Positions 6,972 through 15,546 of a stretch of DNA of 38,428 nucleotides are shown here, piece by piece. Source of the DNA: a virus; IMG/VR virus record IMGVR_UViG_3300007770_001202, positions 1-38,428 of that record; one strand, written 5' to 3'. Within the stretch, counting starts at the first letter, position 1. Each line of letters starts with the position of its first letter. Made by a program: the position numbers and the translations under genes. Below the pieces are notes generated by a model that saw only the letters and a list, made by a program, of their open reading frames with translations, was not told the origin of the DNA and searched no databases.

Positions 6972-8903
6972 CTAATTGTCTCGCCAGAGATGATTAGCTG
7001 CATACTTCAGGACTTCCTCAGCGGAGTCCTCATTATATCCGTAATCATCGACTAATGTCGAGATCATGTCGCCATACTTCTTCTGCTGTTTCCTATCCCT
7101 TGTCTTGGATTTTGTTACAATCCTAGCAATTTCTCGAACCGATGACATCAGCTTGCTCTCTATAGCCTCCCTCAGGGGCCCATAGACGTCCCACCTGACC
7201 TTCTTACCCCTTCTTAATAGGGTAAACATATAACTGGTCACGTCGTTCCTGAAACCTTCCCTGGCAGACCCTGTGATTCCTATCTGTTCTTCGATGGACT
7301 GCATGAATTTTTCGTCTGGCTCCATCTCCTCATTCGTGATCTTATCCTTAATGACCTGCTTGTTGACAAATGCCTCGGCATGATCGAGGTAGTTATTGAA
7401 AAGTGACTCGGCCTGCTCTTCATAAGCCGTGACGAATGCCTTAGTAATCTCCTTTTCAAGGATGTGAAGGTACTCCTCATGAATAATCTTCTGAAGCATC
7501 TCGAGATATCGATTTCTATCTTCCTCAGAGACGACCTGTTCCTTAACCTGCTTGACCAGTGCCTCGCGGACTGATATTGGTGTAATCATGCTCTTCTCGG
7601 TATCGGATAGCGCGCAGTCAATGGCCTTCATTATAAACCGCGTAGAAATACCTGTCATTCCCTCATCACGGGCTTCCTCACGAAGGTCCTTAATATCAAT
7701 CTTCTTAACACGACCTTTTTCTACAATAGCATCACCGTTATAAATCTTCATCTTAGTAAGAATATCACACTTCTGTGATTCCCTGAGTCGTGACATTACA
7801 GAAAACATTGATGCAATTTTTATTGAGTGCGGTGCAATATGTGCCTTAAAATCTGAACCTGCCAGTATCTTCTTATAGATCTTAATCTCCTCATCCAGCT
7901 CCAGACAGTATGGAACATTTACCTTGACAATACGATCCATTACGGCTTCGTTCGTGTGATCTGACTTAAACCTATTCCACTCTGACTCATTGCAGTGTGA
8001 AAGAATAGCGCCGTCAAAATATATCATTGCATTCTTGCCAGGAGATGGGACAGACTTTTCCTGCGTGGCGGTTAGAATTGTGTGCAAGAATTCTGTCTCG
8101 TTTTTAAAGATCTCTACAAACTCTACAATTCCCCTGTTGCCTACATTAAATGCACCATTAAGTGAAAGTGCACGGGGGTCATCCTCAGGATATAGGTCCA
8201 ATTTTGAGATGTCCTCGGTGCCAATTAGTATTGATGTGTCCTGGGTATTTGCGTCAATTGGAGGGACAACACCGATTCCTCTGCGACCCCTAATTGAGAA
8301 TGATGAAGTAGTAACAGGAAAATCTTCATACTTGTTATTAAACTCTTCCTTTAGTCTGTGTCGACAGACAGGACATAGGTCACCCTCAATTTTAACGCCT
8401 AGAATTTCCTCAAATTTTTCCCTAAGACTTCGAGGTAGCAAGTGAAGAGGTTCCTCTCTAATAGGGCAGCCATCGAGATGATAAATTTCACCTTGGTGTT
8501 CGAGTGCCTGCTTTGTCCTTTCCATGAGCGCCGATTTACCGGCACCGACTGGACCCATAAGAAGAAGTACCTGTCTAGATTCTTCACCCTTTAAACTAGC
8601 AGACTTAAGAAATCTCATAATCTTTGCTATGGCATTTTCCATCCCAAAGAAGTGAGACGAATAATAGCTATATACCGGTATTTTATTACCTTCGAACAAT
8701 GTCCTGCATCTTGGGTCCGACGGATCCATACGATTAACACCATGAGACACAACTGCATCATATAATCGCCGGTGAGCCAGCTGAACAATTTCTGGATTAT
8801 CCTTTACTAACCCTAAATAATCGAGAAAACTTCCGCTAAACCTTTTATCGGCCTTAGTTTTTCTCTGTTTCTCAATTATGCTAAGAAAGTCTTTGTTAGG
8901 CAT
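6972..8903 (-). CDS. prkA: PrkA family serine protein kinase / AAA ATPase
   Basis: A 643-aa protein, the normal length for PrkA (YeaG). The N-terminal AAA domain has Walker A GPVGAGKS (about residue 118) after SYYSSHFFGMENAIAKIMRF. The middle has a Cys pair region (CPVCRHRL), and NRGIVEFVEIFKNETEFLHT is family-typical. The C-terminal region is the helical PrkA domain. PrkA works with YeaH and SpoVR in stress, stationary-phase or sporulation physiology of bacteria; here all three lie in one operon. GAGGAA precedes the ATG at 8903. The set is complete and intact, which argues for function during infection. Confidence 0.95.
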   Translation of the reverse strand: MPNKDFLSIIEKQRKTKADKRFSGSFLDYLGLVKDNPEIVQLAHRRLYDAVVSHGVNRMDPSDPRCRTLFEGNKIPVYSYYSSHFFGMENAIAKIMRFLKSASLKGEESRQVLLLMGPVGAGKSALMERTKQALEHQGEIYHLDGCPIREEPLHLLPRSLREKFEEILGVKIEGDLCPVCRHRLKEEFNNKYEDFPVTTSSFSIRGRRGIGVVPPIDANTQDTSILIGTEDISKLDLYPEDDPRALSLNGAFNVGNRGIVEFVEIFKNETEFLHTILTATQEKSVPSPGKNAMIYFDGAILSHCNESEWNRFKSDHTNEAVMDRIVKVNVPYCLELDEEIKIYKKILAGSDFKAHIAPHSIKIASMFSVMSRLRESQKCDILTKMKIYNGDAIVEKGRVKKIDIKDLREEARDEGMTGISTRFIMKAIDCALSDTEKSMITPISVREALVKQVKEQVVSEEDRNRYLEMLQKIIHEEYLHILEKEITKAFVTAYEEQAESLFNNYLDHAEAFVNKQVIKDKITNEEMEPDEKFMQSIEEQIGITGSAREGFRNDVTSYMFTLLRRGKKVRWDVYGPLREAIESKLMSSVREIARIVTKSKTRDRKQQKKYGDMISTLVDDYGYNEDSAEEVLKYAANHLWRDN

Positions 8904-8960
8904 TGTAGTAGTTCCTCATATCAATAATTATTCTACACCCATTTAGGTATTTTTAAAATT

Positions 8961-10274
8961 TTAAATTTCCCATGGATCATCCTCAATAATGGTGAAAAAC
9001 TTAACTGGATCGCCCCACAGGTTAGTAATATTCCTGCATACTTCTTCGGCATACTCTAAATCAAGTTCTCTTCCGTCAAATTCATGTTTTATAATAAGGC
9101 AGTTATCTTCTTTAATTACTTCCTCTACATATACTTTAGGTACGCTATTTAAGCCAACATTATTAACCAAATCATCCCTAATTAATTTCCATCCATCATG
9201 ATCTGACACCTCATCAATAGTGTATGCATCACGCTTAAGAGAATAACTGAATAGGTTCATATCGCGGCAGAGCTCTTCATCTAAAAGTTCCCTAATAAAT
9301 GATTCATCATTATGTACTTCACGTGCAAAGAAACATTCCTCTAGCCCCTTTTCTTTTTGAACCTTTTGAAAAATATTAAATCCAAGATGATAGGGGTTAA
9401 TTCTTCCAATATGTGGCCTTATGACCTGATTGTGACTTTTTAAAAATGAAAAGTGATAGTCTTGTGGTAAATTTAATTCATTTAATATTTTGTAGTGCCA
9501 AAAAGAGGCCCAGCCCTCATTCATTATTTTAGTTCGAGCCTGAGGTATGAAATAATTTGTTTCATCAACTACAATTTGAATAATATCCTTTTCCCATTCT
9601 TTTAGATATCGTGAATTATCCTTAATAAATAGGAGAATATCATAGTCCTTTTCAAGTGGAAATTTTTCTATGTCAAAATCAGCATACTTTCCTGTGTTAT
9701 CATTGTTTATAAGTTTTATATACTTTGATTTTAAATCGCTGTGGGTGTGTTTAGGTGCATGAGGAAAACGGCGACACTGGTACTTTATACTATGCGCTGC
9801 ATCTAAAATACGTTCGACTCCATCAACACCAATTCCTGGGTCAGCAACATAATCCCTAATACGCAGCGCTGCATTTCTAAATTTAGCGATGATATTGTCA
9901 GGATCTGTGTGCATAAAATTAATATTATTCTTAAAAAAATCAGAGTGACCTACGCAGTGAGCCATTGTAAGAACGTGCATTGCAGAGTCATTCTCTCTCA
10001 TTAGGTACGAAATACTAGGATTAGAATTTATGATCATCTCGTACGGAAGACCTTCCATTCCTGCATTGTATCTAAAGTGAGTCTGCTCAAAACTCTTTCC
10101 AAAGCTCCAGTGATGATAATGTGTTGGCAATCCGACGTATGCCATATTACCGATCATATCATAGTAGTCACACATTTCATAGTCGATAGGGTGCCAGTCC
10201 AGACCATATGACTCCGCCAATTTACATATCTTCTTATCCCACTTCTCCAATTCACCGAAGGACCAGTCAGTCAT
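8961..10274 (-). CDS. spoVR: SpoVR family protein
   Basis: A 437-aa protein with the SpoVR (YcgB) signatures: WSFGELEKWDKKICKLAESY at the start, then YYDMIGNMAYVGLPTHYHHW, HFRYNAGMEGLPYEMIINSN, TMAHCVGHSDFFKNNINF and NEGWASFWHYKILNEL. The start ATG at 10274 has GGAG with 6-nt spacing and overlaps the stop of the YeaH gene by 8 nt, so the two are translationally coupled. The biochemical activity of the family is not well defined; it is functionally linked to PrkA and YeaH in many bacteria. Confidence 0.95.
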   Translation of the reverse strand: MTDWSFGELEKWDKKICKLAESYGLDWHPIDYEMCDYYDMIGNMAYVGLPTHYHHWSFGKSFEQTHFRYNAGMEGLPYEMIINSNPSISYLMRENDSAMHVLTMAHCVGHSDFFKNNINFMHTDPDNIIAKFRNAALRIRDYVADPGIGVDGVERILDAAHSIKYQCRRFPHAPKHTHSDLKSKYIKLINNDNTGKYADFDIEKFPLEKDYDILLFIKDNSRYLKEWEKDIIQIVVDETNYFIPQARTKIMNEGWASFWHYKILNELNLPQDYHFSFLKSHNQVIRPHIGRINPYHLGFNIFQKVQKEKGLEECFFAREVHNDESFIRELLDEELCRDMNLFSYSLKRDAYTIDEVSDHDGWKLIRDDLVNNVGLNSVPKVYVEEVIKEDNCLIIKHEFDGRELDLEYAEEVCRNITNLWGDPVKFFTIIEDDPWEI

Positions 10275-11439
10275 TTTTAACTCCAAAAATCTTCTTAAAT
10301 GATATCCATATATCTGATGGTAAATTAATTTTAAGAAGTTTAAAGGCCTTGGAAACTAATGGCTTATAATTTTTATACGTTTCACTAAACTCACTACCAA
10401 ATGACTCCTCTTCAGGGGTTATCTCGCAAAATGAGTATACCTGGCATTTTTCAATTAATTTTTTAGTCTCAAGAAGACACTTTTCATGATCCTCCTGCCA
10501 ATTATCACCATCTGAACAGTGAAAACCATATATGTTCCACATACTAGTGTGAAATCTCTTTTCTACTATATCATTCATTAGTTCTAAGGCTGGCGATATT
10601 AATGTACCTCCAGATGGTGACCTAGAAAAAAATTCTTCTTCTGAAACTTCTTTGGCGCTTATAGTGTGAGAAATAAATACAATTTCTATATTATCATATT
10701 TGTAACGTAAAAACTGATATACTAAAAAGTAAAAGCTTCTTGCTAAATACTTTTTCTGTGTTGACATGCTACCTGACACATCCATTATAAAAAAGACGAC
10801 TGCACTACTATTTTCTTTTGGCTTAGATTTATAGTGTTTATACTTTAAATCATCATCATGAAATGGAAATCGTTCACCAGACTCCTCGTCATATGTGCCA
10901 TTTCTTTTTGCCGATAATTTTCTTTTAATTCTACTTTTAATGGTTAGTTTTTTAGAAAGTCTATTTCTGAGACCTTGAGTCCTATGGCCACGCCATTTAG
11001 GCTTCTTTTCTGTAACGAATCTAAATTTTTTCTTCTCAAGCTCCGGTAGTTCTAAATTTTCAAACAGGTACTCAGCCAATTCTTCAAGGGTTAGTTCTAC
11101 CTCATAAAATTCTTCACCCCGCTCATTTCCTGGCTTACGACCTGGTCCGCCTTGCGCCTTTCTACGAGCCTGTCCAACCTTTTGACCCTTTTTAATATTT
11201 TTTCCAGGAGCTGATGCTACCTGTTTATTGTGAGATCCATCGCCGTATATAAAGCGAAATTCTTTAATGCCCTTTACAGGTATTAGTATTTTTTTCTTAC
11301 CATCCTTACCGATAATAGACTCATCTGCAACGATATGTTGAATTCCATCTTTTATGGCTTTATTGATTTTTTGTTTATGCCGTCTTCTATCTGTGGCTGA
11401 TCGATCAGACGTTGATTTGTGCTCTCTGAATCCGGACAT
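10267..11439 (-). CDS. yeaH: YeaH/DUF444 family protein (vWA-like)
   Basis: A 390-aa protein. It has a basic N-terminus (TSDRSATDRRRHKQKINKAI), the YeaH block EFRFIYGDGSHNKQVASAPG and a Gly-rich charged linker. A C-terminal von Willebrand A-like fold follows, with the metal-site motif FFIMDVSGSMSTQKKYLA, then SGGTLISPAL. This is the usual partner of PrkA and SpoVR. It is the first gene of the three in transcription order and overlaps spoVR. The ATG at 11439 has AGGA only one base upstream, so the exact start is less certain. Confidence 0.93.
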   Translation of the reverse strand: MSGFREHKSTSDRSATDRRRHKQKINKAIKDGIQHIVADESIIGKDGKKKILIPVKGIKEFRFIYGDGSHNKQVASAPGKNIKKGQKVGQARRKAQGGPGRKPGNERGEEFYEVELTLEELAEYLFENLELPELEKKKFRFVTEKKPKWRGHRTQGLRNRLSKKLTIKSRIKRKLSAKRNGTYDEESGERFPFHDDDLKYKHYKSKPKENSSAVVFFIMDVSGSMSTQKKYLARSFYFLVYQFLRYKYDNIEIVFISHTISAKEVSEEEFFSRSPSGGTLISPALELMNDIVEKRFHTSMWNIYGFHCSDGDNWQEDHEKCLLETKKLIEKCQVYSFCEITPEEESFGSEFSETYKNYKPLVSKAFKLLKINLPSDIWISFKKIFGVKND

Positions 11440-11442
11440 ATC

Positions 11443-11916
11443 CTATTGTACCAAGAGGGAGAAGAAATTTTTAGCTAAGAGACCTGCAACTGATCCACAA
11501 ATAATCCATAGGAGCTTAGTGACGTTATTTTTCCACTGGGTTAACCTATCAATCTCAATTAGTAAGTCGGTCTTTTTATCGGTCCACTTTTCTATATCCT
11601 TTTCTCTCGAATCAATCCAAAGTGACATCTCCTTGTGCCTGTCTACAATAGGTTCTAGGGTTTCGTCAAAACGGTCAAGATTAGCTAGTTTCATCTCAAC
11701 ATCTCTTGCCTTGGTAAGGAGACCAACCTCTGGATCGTATACTGTATCTGTTATCTTAGCCAGCGACTCTTTCATTTCTTCCTGGGTATTTTTTATACAC
11801 TTAATCTCCAGCATTAATTTATCAAACCCACCATTAAGGGCAGCAGCTGAAGACAGTATATTTTCTATTGCGACTAGCTTATTATTAATAGGATCGTCGG
11901 ATGGATTATTTGGCAT
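11443..11916 (-). CDS. Coiled-coil protein with C-terminal membrane anchor
   Basis: A 157-aa protein. A long charged helical region (KLMLEIKCIKNTQEEMKESL to KTDLLIEIDRLTQW) is followed by one hydrophobic segment, KLLWIICGSVAGLLA, at the C-terminus. This is a cytoplasmic coiled coil tethered to the inner membrane, as seen in spanin-like or holin-associated phage proteins, but no family is recognised. The ATG at 11916 has AAAGGGG with 6-nt spacing; an upstream in-frame TTG is less likely. It ends 4 nt before yeaH. Confidence 0.8.
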   Translation of the reverse strand: MPNNPSDDPINNKLVAIENILSSAAALNGGFDKLMLEIKCIKNTQEEMKESLAKITDTVYDPEVGLLTKARDVEMKLANLDRFDETLEPIVDRHKEMSLWIDSREKDIEKWTDKKTDLLIEIDRLTQWKNNVTKLLWIICGSVAGLLAKNFFSLLVQ

Positions 11917-11949
11917 GTCAAACCCCTTTTGCTTAGACAATATTAATTA

Positions 11950-12453
11950 TCAGGCAGAGTCTATTTCGACATTTTTCATATTTGTAATTAAATCAGAGCT
12001 TGACTGAATTTTTCCACCACCTACACCAAAAATGATTTCGCATCCAACTTTTAAGCATGTAGAATGCTCAGGAACATTTGTAAAATCAGTTCGATCTCCA
12101 CCTTTTGTAAAAAAGCTTGGCCTGAGTATCTCGATAGCGCCTACTACTGTTTGACTTCCATCATCCCAGGTAGTTACGATATCAACACCAGCGATTCCAT
12201 TAATTATTTCCATGCGCTCACCTATAGGCATGAAGGCATAACCCTTTTTTCTTAGCAAGAATCCATCATCATTTACTACAATAGCTACAATTCCATTATT
12301 GGAGCTAGCCAGATTAACTGTTTCTTGAATGCATCTGAGGTGGCCGACATGTAAGGGATCAAAGCCCCCAGATGTTAGATATATTTCTTTATTAGTATAT
12401 AGATTATTACTTTTTAAGTAAGAGGAAACTTGATCTATATTTTTAATAATCAT
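11950..12453 (-). CDS. Cytidylyltransferase-like nucleotidyltransferase
   Basis: A 167-aa protein with the nucleotidyltransferase HxGH signature in LTSGGFDPLHVGHLRCIQ. It then has FLLRKKGYAFMPIGERMEII and a C-terminal GGGKIQSSSDLI in place of the usual GxSTTxII. It most resembles the HldE/RfaE C-terminal (ADP-heptose) and glycerol-phosphate cytidylyltransferase groups. In a phage it may supply a nucleotide-activated sugar or polyol for surface or DNA modification. The substrate cannot be told from sequence. Confidence 0.88.
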   Translation of the reverse strand: MIIKNIDQVSSYLKSNNLYTNKEIYLTSGGFDPLHVGHLRCIQETVNLASSNNGIVAIVVNDDGFLLRKKGYAFMPIGERMEIINGIAGVDIVTTWDDGSQTVVGAIEILRPSFFTKGGDRTDFTNVPEHSTCLKVGCEIIFGVGGGKIQSSSDLITNMKNVEIDSA

Positions 12454-12524
12454 TAATTACTAGTTCTCTATTGTATTAGCTATTAGAAAAATACTAGAGA
12501 CAGTAATTTTGTTTAATTTTTTTG

Positions 12525-13028
12525 TCAAATATAGCTCTCCACATCGATTTTTAGCTTAGAGCTTAAAAATTTTATTAAAAATTTTCTATTAGGTGCGATA
12601 GGTTTATTAATGGGAAACATCTTCGCCTCATGAGTAAGCATATTTCCTTTTCTTTGATTACATTTTTGACAAGCTGTAACAATGTTTATCCAAGATTTTT
12701 CACCACCCCTAGATCTAGGAATTACATGATCTAGGGTTAACTTTTCACTATGAAATTTTCTTGCACAGTACTGGCATGTATAGTCATCCCTCAGGAGAAT
12801 ATTTTTTCTAGTACATGAAAAGCTTGAATATTCTAATTTAATAAACTGCTTTAAAACAATAACTGCAGGTACTTTCCAGGATTCCTTTGCGGATCGTATA
12901 AGTTTTTCATATGACTCAATTACGTATGCTTTTCCTGTTATAACTAAAGATATTGCATCTTGCCATGATATTATTTCTATAGGCTTGTAGGCCGAGTCAA
13001 GCTTTAAAGTCATGGTATTTATTGTCAT
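12525..13028 (-). CDS. HNH endonuclease
   Basis: A 167-aa protein. The HNH core is RDDYTCQYCARKFHSEKLTLDHVIPRSRGG, with the second metal knuckle CQKCNQRKGNMLTHEAKM. The N-terminal part (LDSAYKPIEIISWQDAISLV) is typical of the free-standing 'restriction-like HNH' proteins of bacteria and phages, rather than intron-homing enzymes. No intron is visible nearby. Two close ATGs (13028 and 13013) are possible; neither has a strong ribosome site. Confidence 0.92.
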   Translation of the reverse strand: MTINTMTLKLDSAYKPIEIISWQDAISLVITGKAYVIESYEKLIRSAKESWKVPAVIVLKQFIKLEYSSFSCTRKNILLRDDYTCQYCARKFHSEKLTLDHVIPRSRGGEKSWINIVTACQKCNQRKGNMLTHEAKMFPINKPIAPNRKFLIKFLSSKLKIDVESYI

Positions 13029-13090
13029 AAATAGAAGTCATCCACCGCTAAAGGTTGCAACAATAAATATTTTAAATTTAAAAATTAATG

Positions 13091-13681
13091 TTAAGGATTA
13101 ACTCCTGACTTTAGAACAATTTGGCATATATGTTCCAATCTTTCAACATGTTCAAAAGCATTCCATGGATTAGTTCCTACAGCACACACTCCATGATTAG
13201 TCTGGCCGACAATATCATATTCTATAGACCCATCAATCAGGCCTAATTTTGTCGATGTATTGTCTGCCAGCTCCTGTGATATTGCAGGAACAGCTGGCAC
13301 GTTTTTTCCGACCCGGGTATATCGATATATTTCAGGAAATGCACTTGCCATTACTTGTAAATCCCAACCAGCATACATAGCAGCCACTATATTGGTTGCA
13401 TGAACATGTAGCACACATCGTGTATTATCAGCATCTTTGAGTAGTTGCCAGTGCATTTCTATTTCACCAGATGGATTTAAATTTGGCTTAAATCTAAGGG
13501 AGCCATTTACTATGTTAATTTTTTTAATCGATTCAGGATAAATAATATTTTTTCGCACTCCTGACGGTGTTATATAGATTTTACTATCTCTGCTTCGACG
13601 TAAGGAGCAGTTTCCATCCCTCGTTGTTATCCAACCTCGTGAATAACACTCTCTCATGACATCACCAATCGCAGTTATCAT
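13091..13681 (-). CDS. Class II aldolase/adducin family protein
   Basis: A 196-aa protein. The sequence has GWITTRDGNCSLRR near the start, YITPSGVRK, EIEMHWQLLKD, the zinc motif HVHAT and the third ligand in TNHGVCAVG. This matches fuculose-phosphate aldolase / ribulose-phosphate epimerase-type class II aldolases. AAGGA lies 8 nt before the ATG at 13681. It is divergent from the trypsin-like lipoprotein, with only 31 nt between the two starts. A sugar-phosphate role beside the nucleotidyltransferase is plausible, but the substrate is unknown. Confidence 0.9.
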   Translation of the reverse strand: MITAIGDVMRECYSRGWITTRDGNCSLRRSRDSKIYITPSGVRKNIIYPESIKKINIVNGSLRFKPNLNPSGEIEMHWQLLKDADNTRCVLHVHATNIVAAMYAGWDLQVMASAFPEIYRYTRVGKNVPAVPAISQELADNTSTKLGLIDGSIEYDIVGQTNHGVCAVGTNPWNAFEHVERLEHICQIVLKSGVNP

Positions 13682-13712
13682 AGATAAATTCCTTGTTTAT
13701 ATAGTTATTTGT
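13682..13712. promoter_or_regulatory. Divergent promoter spacer between aldolase and protease genes
   Basis: A 31-nt AT-rich spacer. The plus strand reads TTTATATAGTTATTTGT up to the lipoprotein ATG. The minus strand reads ACTATATAAAC, then AAGGA, before the aldolase ATG. Back-to-back -10-like elements overlap, so the two promoters probably exclude each other. Confidence 0.4.
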
Positions 13713-14429
13713 ATGGGCATCATTAGAAACCTAAAATTACTTTTAACCTTATTAGTGGTAGTGTCTATTTTAGGTTGTAATTTTCAAAATGAAAACATGC
13801 AAGCTAGTAGCATAATTTCATATGATTCATTTGTACATGTCCGAATAAGTAATGTAAATTTAACCGATAATTTATCTAGTAATAGTGAGAGACAGGTATT
13901 TGGATCTGGAATTATTGTAAAAAGTGATCGAAATGAAACATTAATACTAACTGCCGGTCATGTGTGCTCAACTTATGAAATAAGTGACGGTGTTGCTAAC
14001 AGTGAATTTATCATGTCATTTATAACAGTAAAAAATTGGGATAATATAACTTTTCCTGCTGAAATCATTGCAGTCGATTTTGAAAATGACCTCTGCATAT
14101 TAATGTCAGCACCAACTAATTTGTCGAGTGTAAAGTTAAGTAGAATTCATCCAGATGTTGGCGATAGAGTTTTTAATATATCAGCTCCATATGCCATGTT
14201 TGGTAATAAGTTTATCCTAACATTTGAGGGAATATATTCAGGTGAAATTAGGTATGAAAACGAGCAAATCTATACTATACCAGCTGCACCAGGATCTAGT
14301 GGATCTCCTGTACTAAATGAACGTGGACACTTAATTGGAATGATACATTCAGCAACGAGTATAATGGAAAATGTTGCAATAGGGCCTCGGACAGATATAG
14401 TCCTAGACTTTATTGAAAAATATAATTAA
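13713..14429 (+). CDS. Trypsin-like serine protease lipoprotein
   Basis: A 238-aa protein. The start chosen gives a classic lipoprotein signal (NLKLLLTLLVVVSILGC, lipobox ILGC at about residues 20-23), so the mature protein is predicted to be lipid-anchored in the host envelope. The triad is complete: His in LTAGHVC, Asp in DFENDLCIL, Ser in APGSSGSPVLN. It is one of only two plus-strand genes, set against leftward genes on both sides, like a lysogenic-conversion 'moron'. The promoter must lie in a 31-nt divergent spacer; TATAGT ends 7 nt before the ATG, so the mRNA may be nearly leaderless. Possible roles are exclusion of other phages or envelope remodelling (inference). Confidence 0.9.
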   Translation: MGIIRNLKLLLTLLVVVSILGCNFQNENMQASSIISYDSFVHVRISNVNLTDNLSSNSERQVFGSGIIVKSDRNETLILTAGHVCSTYEISDGVANSEFIMSFITVKNWDNITFPAEIIAVDFENDLCILMSAPTNLSSVKLSRIHPDVGDRVFNISAPYAMFGNKFILTFEGIYSGEIRYENEQIYTIPAAPGSSGSPVLNERGHLIGMIHSATSIMENVAIGPRTDIVLDFIEKYN

Positions 14430-14635
14430 AGTCTTTTTATTTCGTCGACCAGAAGAGTCAATTCTGCACTGTTGAATGTATTCTTTAAGCGTGCAGCCTC
14501 ATGAACTATTAAAAGTCGCCTATCAGCTGCCTCTTTTAACAGTGTAGCCTCTTCTACGGCTTCAGATGTGTCTTCATCTGCCTCCCCGCGAAGAAAATTT
14601 CTAGTCATAGATCGAAAATCAATTTTATCAGACAT
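14426..14635 (-). CDS. Hypothetical 69-aa acidic helical protein
   Basis: Not recognised. It is charged and helical (EDTSEAVEEATLLKEAADRR, FNSAELTLLVDEIKRL) with MTRNFLRGEADE near the N-terminus. The start at 14635 has GGAG about 11 nt upstream. It converges with the lipoprotein gene (4-nt overlap of the two 3' ends). Confidence 0.65.
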   Translation of the reverse strand: MSDKIDFRSMTRNFLRGEADEDTSEAVEEATLLKEAADRRLLIVHEAARLKNTFNSAELTLLVDEIKRL

Positions 14636-14680
14636 GGTTTTAAATGCTCCATCTATAACTAGGATGGAATTGGGCATTTG

Positions 14681-14851
14681 TTACATGTTTGAGTCAACAG
14701 TATCAATTTCTACGTCAGCCGTCTCAAACAAGCTCTTAATTTTTCCACCGAACTGAACTGATATTGCAATACAGACAATAGCAATGGCCACAAGTATAAT
14801 AACATACTCAGTCATGCCCTGTCCACGTTGATCTTTTATTAAATTTATCAT
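14681..14851 (-). CDS. Flp/type IVb pilin-like peptide
   Basis: A 56-aa protein with the layout of Flp-family prepilins. A short basic leader (INLIKDQRGQG) is followed by MTEYVIILVAIAIVCIAISV, with Gly before the mature end and Glu close behind, then VQFGGKIKSLF and an acidic tail. Bacterial Flp pilins share RGQGMTEYxxI...FGxxIxxLF. In a phage it may decorate or interfere with host pili, or simply be a one-helix membrane protein. No prepilin peptidase is present in the window. Confidence 0.7.
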   Translation of the reverse strand: MINLIKDQRGQGMTEYVIILVAIAIVCIAISVQFGGKIKSLFETADVEIDTVDSNM

Positions 14852-14906
14852 AAAAATAAGTAAAAGGGAACAACTAAATTGTTTATTAATCGAATTAATT
14901 TAACAA

Positions 14907-15545
14907 TTATGCAACATCTTTAGGTTCTGGTGGCTCATTAGCTTCCAGGGCAGCATTTAATGCCTTCCAGTGTTCACTACTAATGTGTGCAGGTATTGTA
15001 CTGTCTGGAGACAGCGCATGAATCGCAGAAATATATTTTTCCCATGATGACCTCTTTAATCCACCCGATGAAACATTATGTAACATGTCAGCCAATTTAA
15101 CCCTAAGGGCTAATGGGTTTTTACGTAAAGTAAGAAGATAGTCAGTATAATTTGCACCAGCTTCATGCGTTAAAGCAAGCACGGCATCAATAATTTTATC
15201 CTTATCAATGCTTTCATCTTCTGTTTCTTTAATCCATGCTTTAAGTTCATCTTCAGTTGCTGTCCCTTTTCTAGGGGCATCTTCAAAGGTGTCATGAAAT
15301 AGGCCAACTAAACATGCATGCTTATCATTTCCATAATACTTGCTAATAATTTGTGCAACTGCTATGGGATGAGTATGGTAAGGTTCACCAGTTCTTCTAG
15401 TCTGTGCTGAATGTGCGATCATTGCGGTTGCTATTGACTGCATACGATCTTTTGGGTCAAGGCCTGGACAGACATCATGAATTTCTTCAGGAGTCATCTC
15501 CTGCAATATCCTTTTAATGTACTCTCGCAATAGCTTGTTTGTCAT
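14907..15545 (-). CDS. SpoT/MESH1-like HD hydrolase with N-terminal packaging-type tag
   Basis: A 212-aa protein. HD-domain motifs of (p)ppGpp hydrolases are RRTGEPYHTHPIAVAQII, VGLFHDTFEDAP and ALRVKLADMLHNV. There is no synthetase domain. The N-terminus, NKLLREYIKRILQE, matches the tag seen on at least six other proteins up to 22.7 kb, which suggests capsid packaging and injection. Predicted to degrade alarmone or a related nucleotide and so blunt the stringent response. GAGAAG precedes the ATG at 15545, just inside the end of the upstream gene (start 2 nt past its stop). Confidence 0.85.
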   Translation of the reverse strand: MTNKLLREYIKRILQEMTPEEIHDVCPGLDPKDRMQSIATAMIAHSAQTRRTGEPYHTHPIAVAQIISKYYGNDKHACLVGLFHDTFEDAPRKGTATEDELKAWIKETEDESIDKDKIIDAVLALTHEAGANYTDYLLTLRKNPLALRVKLADMLHNVSSGGLKRSSWEKYISAIHALSPDSTIPAHISSEHWKALNAALEANEPPEPKDVA

Positions 15546-15546
15546 G

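Noticed and set aside
12525-13028. HNH gene as part of a homing intron or intein
   Set aside because: No split gene or intron-like boundary surrounds it, and the protein belongs to the free-standing HNH type.
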